A stretch of 34,538 bases of DNA from JBBKXP01 sp038251315. GTDB lineage: Bacteria > Pseudomonadota > Alphaproteobacteria > Rhodobacterales > Rhodobacteraceae. A model generated the notes under the pieces. It saw only the letters and a list, made by a program, of their open reading frames with translations, searched no databases and had not been told where the DNA came from. Where the stretch lies: positions 1 through 34,538 of the forward strand of contig JBBSBK010000028.1 of the NCBI GenBank assembly GCA_038251315.1, in the 5' to 3' direction. The position numbers were made by a program, and so were the translations under genes. Each line of letters begins with the position of its first letter. Positions within the stretch are counted from its first letter, which is position 1. Below, piece after piece: positions 1 through 6,370 of the stretch.

Positions 1-745
1 CCGCCGGTTGGCTGTCGCCGACGCGCCCAAGATCGACCGGATCATAGCCCCAGCGGGCGATGACGGACAGCAGCATGGGTCGGTTGGCGTCATAGATGTT
101 CGCGTCGGTCGCCAGTTCGCCCGCATCGCGCAATTCGTCGCCGGTGGACAGGACCGCGACGCGCAGCCGTTTGCGCACATCCACCGATGCCACCCCGGCA
201 GCAGTCAGCGTACCCAGATCGGCGGCGGTCAGGTGGCGCCCGGCGGGCAGGATGTCGGTCCCCGCCTGCATATCCTCGCCCGCTTTGCGCGTGTTCGCCC
301 CGCGTTTCAGGGGTCCGTGAAAGACGATGCTGGCGGCGTCGGTCGCCGTATCTTCTTGCAGCACCACCGTATCCGTCCCGGCGGGCAGGCTGGCGCCGGT
401 CAGCACGCGGATCGCGTGCCCCGGCGGGACGGTGCCCCGATAGGGTGCCCCTGCAGCGGCGCGCCCTTGGGTCAGGAACAGGGTCTGCGGCCCGTCGCCG
501 ATGCCGGCCTGGGAGAATGCGTAGCCATCGACAGCCGTATTGGCGTGCGGCGGGTGTGACCGGGCAGCACGGGCGGCGGCGGCGAGGATGCGCCCGGCGG
601 CGTCGCTCACCGCTACGGTTTCGGTCCCTGTCACCGAGGTCAGCCGGTCGCGCAGCAGCGCCAGCGCCACATCGACCGGGGTCCAATGCGCCCCTTGCGG
701 CATCGCAAAGCAGTCGTTGCGCAGGGGCGGCGGGATCAAAGTCAT
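1..745 (-). CDS. moeA: Molybdopterin molybdenumtransferase MoeA (3' part beyond left edge)
   Basis: MoeA inserts molybdate into adenylylated molybdopterin to make molybdenum cofactor in the cytosol. Reading from 745 leftwards, the first about 248 residues are visible. They contain the typical N-terminal stretch TPVDVALALL, the family motif NTAVDGYAF, the segment RVLTGASLPAGTDTVV with QED after it, and the domain III entry RVAVLSTGDEL followed by YDANRPML. The remaining domain III and IV sequence lies outside the window, so the gene is cut by the edge and not broken. The ATG at 743-745 overlaps the TGA of the upstream DUF429-like gene (ATGA), which indicates translational coupling. It is the last visible gene of fdhD-mobA-mobB-DUF429-moeA. 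Confidence in the family is high; GlpR/MoeA paralogues such as MoeA2 cannot be told apart from this fragment. Confidence 0.95.
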   Translation of the reverse strand, partial: MTLIPPPLRNDCFAMPQGAHWTPVDVALALLRDRLTSVTGTETVAVSDAAGRILAAAARAARSHPPHANTAVDGYAFSQAGIGDGPQTLFLTQGRAAAGAPYRGTVPPGHAIRVLTGASLPAGTDTVVLQEDTATDAASIVFHGPLKRGANTRKAGEDMQAGTDILPAGRHLTAADLGTLTAAGVASVDVRKRLRVAVLSTGDELRDAGELATDANIYDANRPMLLSVIARWGYDPVDLGRVGDSQPA

Positions 746-1575
746 GCAGATAATCTGGGGGCCGGGACGCCGAAAATCCAGCCCTCTTGGGGGGCGTGGA
801 CTTTCAGGTGGGCTTCAAGAGTTGCGGGCGGCATCGCGGCCAGGATCCGCGCGACTTCGGTCACCTGATGGGCGTCCCTGATCGAGTTCGCAGGGGGCGG
901 CGCGGCAATCAATCCGGGCAGGCTGGGCCAGATTTCTATGAGGCCGACGGGCTTGTCCAACGGTTCGAATGGCCAGACGGCCAGTTGCGTGGCGAACCGG
1001 TGTCGCAGGCGCGCCAGCACCGGCAGGCCCATGATCGCCTGCGAACCGACAGCCCCGGCACCAGCCAGTTGCCAGACGGTAAAGGCGCCCTTGGTCAAAA
1101 CTTCGACCTGCCTGCGTTCGGCAAAATCCCGGTTGGTGCGGTCGCGTCCCTTGCGTGGCAAGTCATGGATGTCGCGTTTCAACCCGTTGCCCCAGAACGG
1201 GCCGATACCGGGGAACATGCCGTTGATTTGTCCGGCGAGATCAAAGCGGTTGTTTGCTTTGGGCGCGTCCTGAACCCGGCCCGCGAGCCAGTCCCAAAGC
1301 GCAAAGGGATCGTTGATGCCGGTCAGGGCGCGGGTAAATCCCTTGGGATAGCCGAAAGGAAAATCGAAACCGAGGCAGAGGCGCCGATCCTGCCTCAGCG
1401 CGGCGTCGATCAGATCGGTCAGGTAGGTTTCGACCATCTGACGATTGCGGAAATAGGTGGCTGTGGGCGGTGCGCCGTCCTGCACGATCCCGACCCAGAT
1501 CGCGTCCTTTTTCGGCTTTGCCCCGCGGTCGTTGCCGCCCGACCAGTCGACCATGGCGAAGCTGTCGAACCTCAC
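742..1575 (-). CDS. Predicted RNase H-like (DUF429-type) protein in molybdenum cofactor operon
   Basis: A 277-residue protein of unknown function between mobB and moeA. The N-terminus has a first beta-strand ending in an acidic residue (AMVDWSGG, D10), and a second acidic strand appears at LGFDFPFGYP (D71). This spacing and the DWSG / DxPFG pattern resemble DUF429 and related RNase H-like folds. That assignment is by eye and the catalytic role is inference. Relatives next to mob/moe genes in Rhodobacteraceae are, from memory, often labelled only as molybdopterin guanine dinucleotide synthesis proteins, which seems to rest on location. The GTG at 1573-1575 overlaps the mobB stop (GTGA); an ATG at 1552-1554 (codon 8) is an alternative start but would remove the first strand. 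The stop overlaps the moeA ATG. Coupling on both sides suggests its dose is matched to cofactor assembly. Confidence 0.8.
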   Translation of the reverse strand: MRFDSFAMVDWSGGNDRGAKPKKDAIWVGIVQDGAPPTATYFRNRQMVETYLTDLIDAALRQDRRLCLGFDFPFGYPKGFTRALTGINDPFALWDWLAGRVQDAPKANNRFDLAGQINGMFPGIGPFWGNGLKRDIHDLPRKGRDRTNRDFAERRQVEVLTKGAFTVWQLAGAGAVGSQAIMGLPVLARLRHRFATQLAVWPFEPLDKPVGLIEIWPSLPGLIAAPPPANSIRDAHQVTEVARILAAMPPATLEAHLKVHAPQEGWIFGVPAPRLSA

Positions 1576-2063
1576 AACTCCACCTGCGCCAGAATGAAGT
1601 CGGCCACGCCCGCGATGTCGTTCAGGTCGAACACCGGGCGGTCCAGCGTCAGCGGGCTATCGGACGCGACTGCGCAGATTGTCGGGTCACCCGTCGCAAT
1701 CAGCGGGTTGCCGGTGACGGCGCGAAATGCCTCGACCTTGGGGTGGGCGTCGCGTTTCCAGCCTTCGATCAGCACCAGATCGACGGGGTCGAGCCGTGCC
1801 AGCAGATCGGCCAGCGGCGGTTCGGTGGCACCCGCCAGTTCGGTCATCAGCGCCCAGCGCGTGCTTGAGCCCAGCAGCACCTGCCGCGCCCCGGCGGCGC
1901 GGTGGCGGTGGCTGTCCTTGCCGGGTTGGTCAAGGTCGAATGCATGATGGGCGTGCTTCAGGGTCGACACCGTGATGCCGCGCCCGGTAATGTCGGCGAC
2001 CAGCCGTTCGACAAGTGTGGTCTTGCCTGCATTCTTGAAACCGACGACGCCGAAGATCCTCAT
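1572..2063 (-). CDS. mobB: Molybdopterin-guanine dinucleotide biosynthesis adaptor MobB
   Basis: A 163-residue GTP-binding protein of the MobB family, which supports MobA in attaching GMP to molybdopterin. The Walker A motif GFKNAGKTTLVERL lies at residues 7-20. Next come STLKHAHHAFDLDQPGKDSHRH, typical of MobB, and VDLVLIEGWK (Walker B-like with the family EGWK). The ATG at 2061-2063 is chosen because it sits directly before the P-loop strand MRIFGVVG and overlaps the mobA stop by four bases; a longer reading frame upstream only duplicates mobA coding sequence in another frame. The downstream gene begins with GTG overlapping this stop. Cytosolic; role in the pathway is accessory in E. coli, where mobB is not essential. 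Confidence 0.95.
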   Translation of the reverse strand: MRIFGVVGFKNAGKTTLVERLVADITGRGITVSTLKHAHHAFDLDQPGKDSHRHRAAGARQVLLGSSTRWALMTELAGATEPPLADLLARLDPVDLVLIEGWKRDAHPKVEAFRAVTGNPLIATGDPTICAVASDSPLTLDRPVFDLNDIAGVADFILAQVEL

Positions 2064-2641
2064 GACATCGCCTCGGCCCGGGCCAGATCGGCGGGGGTGT
2101 TGACGTTGAAAAACGCCGCGTCGTCGGGGAATTCGGCGGTAGCGGCGCCGTGTTTGTCGGTCCACAGGACGACCTTGCGCAGGCCGTCCAGCAGCGCAGC
2201 CCGCAGGTCATCGCGCAGGGCGACGGGCCAAAGGCCAAAGGTCGGATGCCGTCCGCCGGGACTCGCGGCAAGGGCAATGCCCCCCTCCCCCGCAGCCATG
2301 TGCAGGCGCGGCACCAGATCGCAGGGAAAGAACGGGGTATCGGCGGCGGCGGTGACAATATGTGTGGCGCCTTGAGTGGCCGCCCAGTCGAGCCCCGCCA
2401 AAACCCCTGCCAGTGGCCCCGCAAATCCTGCGATACCGTCCGGCAGGACCGGCAGCCCAAGGTACTCAAACCGCGCCGGATTGCCGTTGGCGTTCAGCGC
2501 CAGCCCGGCGACCTGCGGTTCAAACCGGGCGATCACATGGCTCAGAATCGTGCCATCACCCAAAGGCAGCAGGCCCTTGTCACCGCCCCCCATCCGGGTC
2601 GCCTGCCCCCCGGCAAGGATGACGCCCAGCGGTGGGGTCAT
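2060..2641 (-). CDS. mobA: Molybdenum cofactor guanylyltransferase MobA
   Basis: MobA transfers GMP from GTP to molybdenum cofactor, producing the bis-MGD form used by DMSO-reductase-family enzymes such as formate dehydrogenase. The 193-residue protein opens with the nucleotidyltransferase signature LGVILAGGQATRMGGGDKGLL (residues 5-25), followed by PVLPDG and GPLAGVLAGL. VTAAADTPFFP carries the metal-binding Asp, and FNVNTPADL is near the C-terminus. The ATG at 2639-2641 puts the signature at the usual distance from the N-terminus. An in-frame ATG at 2683 would add 14 residues. No strong Shine-Dalgarno decides between them. It lies 63 bp after fdhD and overlaps mobB. Adjacency to fdhD fits supply of bis-MGD to a formate dehydrogenase. 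Confidence 0.95.
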   Translation of the reverse strand: MTPPLGVILAGGQATRMGGGDKGLLPLGDGTILSHVIARFEPQVAGLALNANGNPARFEYLGLPVLPDGIAGFAGPLAGVLAGLDWAATQGATHIVTAAADTPFFPCDLVPRLHMAAGEGGIALAASPGGRHPTFGLWPVALRDDLRAALLDGLRKVVLWTDKHGAATAEFPDDAAFFNVNTPADLARAEAMS

Positions 2642-2704
2642 GGCGCAACCCGCCAGTCGCTTTGTTCGAAACAGTCGTGCCACGCAGCTTGCGGCATTGT
2701 CACT

Positions 2705-3595
2705 TCAATCGCCATCGTCCAGCCCCTTGCGCCCCGTCCTGCGCGGCTCGTCCGCCATCTGCGCCGGGTCCGCGTCGCGCACCAGTCGTTCCTCGCCCGC
2801 CAGACAGACGAACCTTTGTCCCTTCATGCGACCGATCAGGGTCAGACCGACCTGTTGCGCAATCTCGACCCCCCAGGCAGTGAATCCTGACCGCGACACC
2901 AGCGCCGGTATCCCCATCAGTGCGGTCTTGATCACCATTTCCGAGGTCAGACGCCCGGTGGTATACAGTGTCTTGTCGGCGGCTTCGATGCCTTCGGACA
3001 GCATCCACCCGGCAATCTTGTCGACCGCGTTGTGCCGCCCGACATCCTCCATATAGACCAGTGGGCGGGCCCCTTGGCACAGAACGGTGCCGTGAATCGC
3101 GCCTGCGGTCAGATACAGAGATGGGGTGCGGGCGATGCGGGCCGACAGGGCGTAAAGATCCGATGTGCGCAACGCGGTCGGCGGCAGTCTGACGTCCGCC
3201 AGCCCCTCCATCATGTCGCCAAACACGGTGCCGACCGCACAGCCGCTGGTGCGGGTCTTTTTGCGCAGCTTGTCCTCGTAGGTGGTCTGCGAGGTGGTAC
3301 GCACGACGACGGTTTCCAATTCTTCGTCGTAATCGACACCCTTGATGACCTCGCCCACGCGCAGCATCCCCTGATTGCGCAGAAACCCGAGCGCCAGATA
3401 TTCGGGATAGTCGCCGATCGTCATCGCGGTGACGATTTCCTGCGCGTTCAGATAGATGGTCAGCGGGCGTTCCTCGACCACGTTGGTGGTCAGCGGCTCA
3501 CCATTCTGGTCGGTGCCGGTGACAACGCGGGTCAGCCGGGCGGCGCCCGGATCGGGGGCGATCAGATAGTCGGAAATGTCCTCTAGAACCGCCAC
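2705..3595 (-). CDS. fdhD: Formate dehydrogenase accessory sulfurtransferase FdhD
   Basis: FdhD passes sulfur from a cysteine desulfurase to the bis-MGD cofactor of formate dehydrogenase. The 296-residue protein shows the family blocks EERPLTIYLN, FLRNQGML, TRTSGCAVG, VYMEDVGRHNAVDKI, TTGRLTSEMVIK and LVSRSGFT. The loop that carries CxxC in E. coli FdhD has a single cysteine here (C119 in TSGCAVG), so sulfur transfer would rely on one Cys. The start is GTG at 3593-3595, supported by AGGA seven bases upstream. It is the first gene of the minus-strand molybdenum cofactor cluster and diverges from azlC across 60 bp. No formate dehydrogenase structural gene lies in the window; Rhodobacteraceae often carry fds genes nearby, which is inference here. 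Confidence 0.95.
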   Translation of the reverse strand: MAVLEDISDYLIAPDPGAARLTRVVTGTDQNGEPLTTNVVEERPLTIYLNAQEIVTAMTIGDYPEYLALGFLRNQGMLRVGEVIKGVDYDEELETVVVRTTSQTTYEDKLRKKTRTSGCAVGTVFGDMMEGLADVRLPPTALRTSDLYALSARIARTPSLYLTAGAIHGTVLCQGARPLVYMEDVGRHNAVDKIAGWMLSEGIEAADKTLYTTGRLTSEMVIKTALMGIPALVSRSGFTAWGVEIAQQVGLTLIGRMKGQRFVCLAGEERLVRDADPAQMADEPRRTGRKGLDDGD

Positions 3596-3655
3596 TTGTC
3601 ATTCCTGTTTGCCGGGACTATCCCCGCGAAGTTCCGTCAAGATTAGGCCAACGCC

Positions 3656-4366
3656 ATGCCCGTCGCCACCGCCAAATCCGCCTATTGGTCCGGTGTCCGC
3701 GACGGGCTGCCGTTCCTGCTGGTGGTAACGCCATTCGCGATCCTGTTCGGGGTCGTGGCGATGGATGCGGGGCTGACCTTGGGCCAGACGATGGGGTTTT
3801 CGGTGACGGTGTTCGCCGGGGCGGCGCAATTCGCTGCGCTGCAACTGATGGTCGACAATGCGGGAATCGCGTTGGTGCTGATGGCGGCGTTGGCAGTAAA
3901 CCTGCGTATGGCGATGTATTCGGCAGCGCTGGTGCCGTGGCTGGGGGCGGCACCGCTCTGGCAGCGGGCACTCGTCGCCTATGTCAACGTCGATCAAACC
4001 TACGCGGTCAGCATGGTCCGCTACGATGAACGGCCCGATTGGGGGGTAGCGCAGCGGGTCGCATTCTTTCTGGGAGTGGCCACGCCGGTCACCCCGATGT
4101 GGGTCGCAATGACGGCAGTGGGGGCGCTGGTCGGGTCGCGGATACCGCCGGAATGGGCATTGGATTTTGCGCTGCCGATCACCTTTATCGGCATGGTTGC
4201 GCCGATGCTCAGGACGCTGGCGCATCTGGTGGCGGCGGCGGTGTCGGTCGCGGTGGCGCTTTTGCTGATCGGCCTGCCGTCGGGGTTGGGCCTGCTTATC
4301 GCGGCAGCGGCAGCAATGGTGGCCGGGGCGACCGTGGAAACGTTGATGGAAAGGCGGGCGGCATGA
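3656..4366 (+). CDS. azlC: AzlC family branched-chain amino acid permease subunit
   Basis: The larger subunit of an AzlCD-type exporter for branched-chain amino acids and analogues in the inner membrane. The 236-residue protein has about six to seven hydrophobic segments. The AzlC hallmark region near the N-terminus reads GVRDGLPFLLVVTPFAILFGVVA, followed by FAGAAQFAAL and NLRMAMYSAAL. The position of DQTYA before a soluble loop is also typical. Length matches the family (about 230-250). The stop overlaps the azlD start by ATGA. Substrate is inferred only from family; many members are untested. The Lrp/AsnC gene 1.2 kb away could regulate it, since azlCD is controlled by an Lrp-like repressor in Bacillus subtilis, but no shared operator is visible. 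Confidence 0.93.
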   Translation: MPVATAKSAYWSGVRDGLPFLLVVTPFAILFGVVAMDAGLTLGQTMGFSVTVFAGAAQFAALQLMVDNAGIALVLMAALAVNLRMAMYSAALVPWLGAAPLWQRALVAYVNVDQTYAVSMVRYDERPDWGVAQRVAFFLGVATPVTPMWVAMTAVGALVGSRIPPEWALDFALPITFIGMVAPMLRTLAHLVAAAVSVAVALLLIGLPSGLGLLIAAAAAMVAGATVETLMERRAA

Positions 4367-4698
4367 CCTATTCGGTCGCGCAAATCTGGTTCATCATTCT
4401 GACGCTGGCCGTCGGCACCTATCTGATCCGGCTGTCGTTTCTGGGTCTGATCGGGCGGCGGCAAATGCCGTCTGCGGTGCTGCGCCTGTTGCGTTACACG
4501 CCGGTCGCCGTGTTGCCGGGGATGGTCGCGCCACTGGTGTTGTGGCCTGCGGCGACGGGCGGGCAGATCGACCTGCCACGCCTGCTGGCGGCGCTGGTCA
4601 CGCTGGCCGTGGGGTTGAAGACGCGCAGCCTGCTGGCGGCATTGGGGGCCGGGGCGGCGACGCTTTACGCCGCCCTTTGGGCTACTGGCCTGCTCTGA
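4363..4698 (+). CDS. azlD: AzlD family small subunit of branched-chain amino acid exporter
   Basis: A 111-residue membrane protein with four hydrophobic stretches, the small partner of AzlC. The pattern TYLIRLSFLGLIGRR, then LRYTPVAVLPGMVAPLVL, then RLLAALVTLAVGLKTRSLLAAL is characteristic of AzlD. The ATG at 4363-4365 overlaps the azlC stop (ATGA), so the two are almost certainly translated together in fixed ratio. Its last 17 bases overlap the 3' end of the convergent lipoprotein gene, leaving no room for a separate terminator. Confidence 0.92.
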   Translation: MTYSVAQIWFIILTLAVGTYLIRLSFLGLIGRRQMPSAVLRLLRYTPVAVLPGMVAPLVLWPAATGGQIDLPRLLAALVTLAVGLKTRSLLAALGAGAATLYAALWATGLL

Positions 4699-5311
4699 TT
4701 GCGGCGTCGATCTGGGCGGCGGCGACCGATTTGTCGTCGGCATCGGTTTCACGGTATTCGTTGGTGATGACGCCCGGTATCTTGGCGAACTGGTCCATCA
4801 GATTGGTCGGGAAAAAAGTTGTGCGGATGTTTTCAAATCCCGGCAGGGTTTTCAGCACGGCGGCCGTTGCGCGTGAGCAGTTTGCCTTCGCCACCGCGCC
4901 ATTGGCCATGAAGGCGCGCAGGGCCATCTCGGCCACTTCGGGCGACACGTTGACGCGCTGGGCAACCGTGTAGAACGTGATCCGCGAATGAAACGAAATA
5001 TAGTACTGTTCAATCGTCGGGGTGACCCCGAATATCACGTCATTGCGTTCAGGGATTGACGGATGGCCAAAGGTGCCCGCCGGATCCCAGATCACCCGCT
5101 GGCTGGCGCTGATGATCATGCTGGTGTGGGCACCGTTGCCCGACTTGACGTTGCGCATCGTGAACAGCTCGAGGTATTTCTGCCCCGGTTCCTCATAAAA
5201 CGCCCGGACGACGAAATCGTCCGGCGCGACGATCGATTCGGCACAAGCAGCGAGGGCAAGCGGGGCGCCAAGCACAAAGGCGCGGCGCGGCATCGTTACC
5301 TGGTTCGGCAT
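4682..5311 (-). CDS. Predicted Tat-exported lipoprotein with permuted papain-like (NlpC/P60-type) arrangement
   Basis: A 209-residue hypothetical protein. The N-terminus PRRAFVLGAPLALAAC combines a twin-arginine pair followed by A-F-V-L (Tat-like) with a lipobox LAAC at C23, so a membrane-anchored periplasmic lipoprotein is likely. A His in GAHTSMII (H62) precedes a Cys in KANCSRATAAVL (C145) by about 80 residues. That order and the local patterns resemble circularly permuted papain-fold proteins (YiiX/NlpC-like), in which His comes before the nucleophile Cys; this is inference from motif shape only. The ATG at 5293 (codon 7) has AGGT upstream and gives a compact signal peptide, so it may be the true start. 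The gene follows the subunit IV gene by 5 bp. It converges with azlD, overlapping 17 bp. Confidence 0.8.
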   Translation of the reverse strand: MPNQVTMPRRAFVLGAPLALAACAESIVAPDDFVVRAFYEEPGQKYLELFTMRNVKSGNGAHTSMIISASQRVIWDPAGTFGHPSIPERNDVIFGVTPTIEQYYISFHSRITFYTVAQRVNVSPEVAEMALRAFMANGAVAKANCSRATAAVLKTLPGFENIRTTFFPTNLMDQFAKIPGVITNEYRETDADDKSVAAAQIDAAIRAGQ

Positions 5312-5316
5312 CAGAC

Positions 5317-5451
5317 TTAGCCGTTGACGAGGGCGATGAAGATCAACAAGCCAACCGCAATCATCGCGCCTTTGCTGACCATGTTGACGAAACCGTCAAA
5401 CGTCTTTTCCTGAACGGTAATATCCATATCGCCATGCTTGTGTTCAGCCAT
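5317..5451 (-). CDS. ctaH: aa3-type cytochrome c oxidase subunit IV (44 aa)
   Basis: A micro-gene of 44 residues. The N-terminus AEHKHGDMDI, followed by QEKTFDGFV and one hydrophobic helix (about residues 28-43), closely matches the single-helix subunit IV of Paracoccus and Rhodobacter aa3 oxidases (HKHGEMDI...TFAGF, recalled from the Paracoccus protein). In those enzymes the subunit sits at the edge of subunits I and III and is dispensable for activity. The ATG at 5449-5451 is preceded by GAGGAG eight bases away, a strong ribosome binding site. The other oxidase genes are not in the window, which is normal because this subunit is encoded apart. The downstream lipoprotein gene starts 5 bp after its stop, so the pair forms an operon. 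Confidence 0.9.
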   Translation of the reverse strand: MAEHKHGDMDITVQEKTFDGFVNMVSKGAMIAVGLLIFIALVNG

Positions 5452-5482
5452 GTGGCGACTCCTCTGATGCCTGTTTTGAGGT

Positions 5483-5511
5483 CAGATAGACCATTCGCAG
5501 TGCGGTGTCAC
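5483..5511 (-). promoter_or_regulatory. Candidate sigma-70 promoter of the subunit IV gene
   Basis: On the minus strand GTGACA (5506-5511, five of six to the -35 consensus) is followed after 17 bp by TATCTG (5483-5488, three of six to the -10). Transcription would start about 25 bp before the GAGGAG/ATG of the subunit IV gene. The -10 is poor, so this is only the best candidate in the 110-bp gap. Confidence 0.3.
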
Positions 5512-5539
5512 GCCCGTACCTTTGGTTTGGTTTTGACAT

Positions 5540-5558
5540 CTGCGTGACGGTCACGCAG
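5540..5558. repeat. Perfect 9+1+9 palindrome between the Lrp-like gene and subunit IV gene
   Basis: CTGCGTGAC at 5540-5548 is mirrored exactly by GTCACGCAG at 5550-5558 around a single G. It lies 3 bp beyond the stop codon of the Lrp/AsnC gene and about 90 bp upstream of the subunit IV start. As RNA it can form a 7-bp stem with a 5-base loop, but no U-tract follows on the minus strand, so it is a poor intrinsic terminator. The exact symmetry fits a protein binding site or a terminator remnant equally well. Confidence 0.5.
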
Positions 5559-5561
5559 GCC

Positions 5562-6023
5562 TCACAATGGCACTGCTGTCGTATCCTTGATTTCCTCCAT
5601 CACGAAACTTGCCGAAATGTCCGATACCGAAACCCGGCCGATCAATCGCTTGTAAAAGGCGTCGTAGGCCGGCACGTCGGCGACCCGAACCCGCAACACA
5701 TAATCCAGATCGCCGGTCATCCGGTAGGCGCCCACCACCTCGGGCATCGACCGCAGGGTGCGTTGAAAGTTTTCCATCCAGTCGGCGGCATGGGCGTTGG
5801 TGCGGATCAGCACCATCACCGTCAGCGGGCAACCGACCTTGTCCGGAGCGACAAGTGCGACGCGACCGCGGATCACGCCCGCTTCTTCCATCTGCTTGAT
5901 CCGCCGCCAGACGGCGTTGCGCGACAGGTGGACCCGGAGACCGATATCGTCCACCGTCAGGCTGGCGTCCTGTTGCAGGTGTGTCAGAATATTTCGATCT
6001 ATTGTATCAAGAATATGGTTCAT
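5562..6023 (-). CDS. Lrp/AsnC family transcriptional regulator
   Basis: A 153-residue regulator. The N-terminal AsnC-type helix-turn-helix reads LDTIDRNILTHLQQDASLTVDDIGLRV then LSRNAVWRRIKQMEEAGVI. The C-terminal RAM/Lrp ligand-binding domain follows with MPEVVGAYRMTGDLDYVLRV. Such proteins are usually octameric feast/famine regulators that sense an amino acid. I chose the ATG at 6021-6023, since homologues begin shortly before LDxxDRxIL and a consensus -10 (TATAAT) ends six bases upstream of it. An in-frame ATG at 6041 has AAGGG at suitable spacing and would add six residues. The two readings exclude each other for that promoter. The divergent neighbour is a DUF6356 gene. Target unknown; azlCD nearby is a reasonable guess. 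Confidence 0.92.
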   Translation of the reverse strand: MNHILDTIDRNILTHLQQDASLTVDDIGLRVHLSRNAVWRRIKQMEEAGVIRGRVALVAPDKVGCPLTVMVLIRTNAHAADWMENFQRTLRSMPEVVGAYRMTGDLDYVLRVRVADVPAYDAFYKRLIGRVSVSDISASFVMEEIKDTTAVPL

Positions 6024-6059
6024 GGTGAGATTATATCCCATTCTTAAGCCCTTTGGTAA
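6024..6059 (-). promoter_or_regulatory. Candidate sigma-70 promoter giving a leaderless Lrp-type mRNA
   Basis: On the minus strand a perfect -10 hexamer TATAAT lies at 6030-6035. TTACCA at 6054-6059 (four of six to -35) is 18 bp upstream. The six bases CTCACC (6024-6029) separate the -10 from the ATG at 6023, so the transcript would begin at or within a base or two of that A. No ribosome binding site would be present, which implies leaderless translation. Confidence 0.5.
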
Positions 6060-6125
6060 GGATTTTTGAGACTCACGCGCAGGTATTCCCGGCTACACTT
6101 GTCGAACCCCAGCAGGAGATCAAAG

Positions 6126-6365
6126 ATGTCGGATTCAACCAGCACCACCCGCGCCAGCAACCCCTTTGCGGCGATATTCCTGGACCATCCCGCCACCGTG
6201 AACGAAACCTATTTCGGCCACATGCGGTTTGCCCTCACGTTCGCGTTCTGGCTGGCAATGGCGGCCCTTGCGGCGCTGGTCCATGCGTTCATCCCGAGCT
6301 TGTGCGAAACCACCGCCAGCCGGATCCTGCGTCGCCTGCACGCGAAAATCGAAGCCCGGCACTGA
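6126..6365 (+). CDS. DUF6356 family protein
   Basis: A 79-residue protein with one membrane segment. The pattern FLDHPATVNETYFGHMRFA, then the hydrophobic stretch FAFWLAMAALAALVHAFIP, then SLCETTASRILRRLH is that of the small DUF6356 proteins common in Alphaproteobacteria, named from recalled family features. Function unknown. The ATG at 6126 has AGGAGA about nine bases upstream, which argues against an in-frame ATG 60 bases earlier. The glutamine amidotransferase gene starts five bases after its stop, so the two are probably one transcript. Confidence 0.8.
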   Translation: MSDSTSTTRASNPFAAIFLDHPATVNETYFGHMRFALTFAFWLAMAALAALVHAFIPSLCETTASRILRRLHAKIEARH

Positions 6366-6370
6366 CCCTC

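Noticed and set aside
90..686. Arg-rich open frame on the minus strand inside moeA
   Set aside because: It is an out-of-frame shadow of moeA; the true frame starts at 745, runs off the left edge and holds all MoeA motifs.
787..1947. Long plus-strand open frame (386 codons) over the DUF429-like and mobB genes
   Set aside because: It is antisense to two genes with clear family motifs, and its product has no recognisable domain; high GC keeps antisense frames open.
5533..5538. Perfect TTGACA on the plus strand as a -35
   Set aside because: No -10-like sequence occurs at 16-18 bp, and the only gene downstream on that strand is more than 500 bp away.
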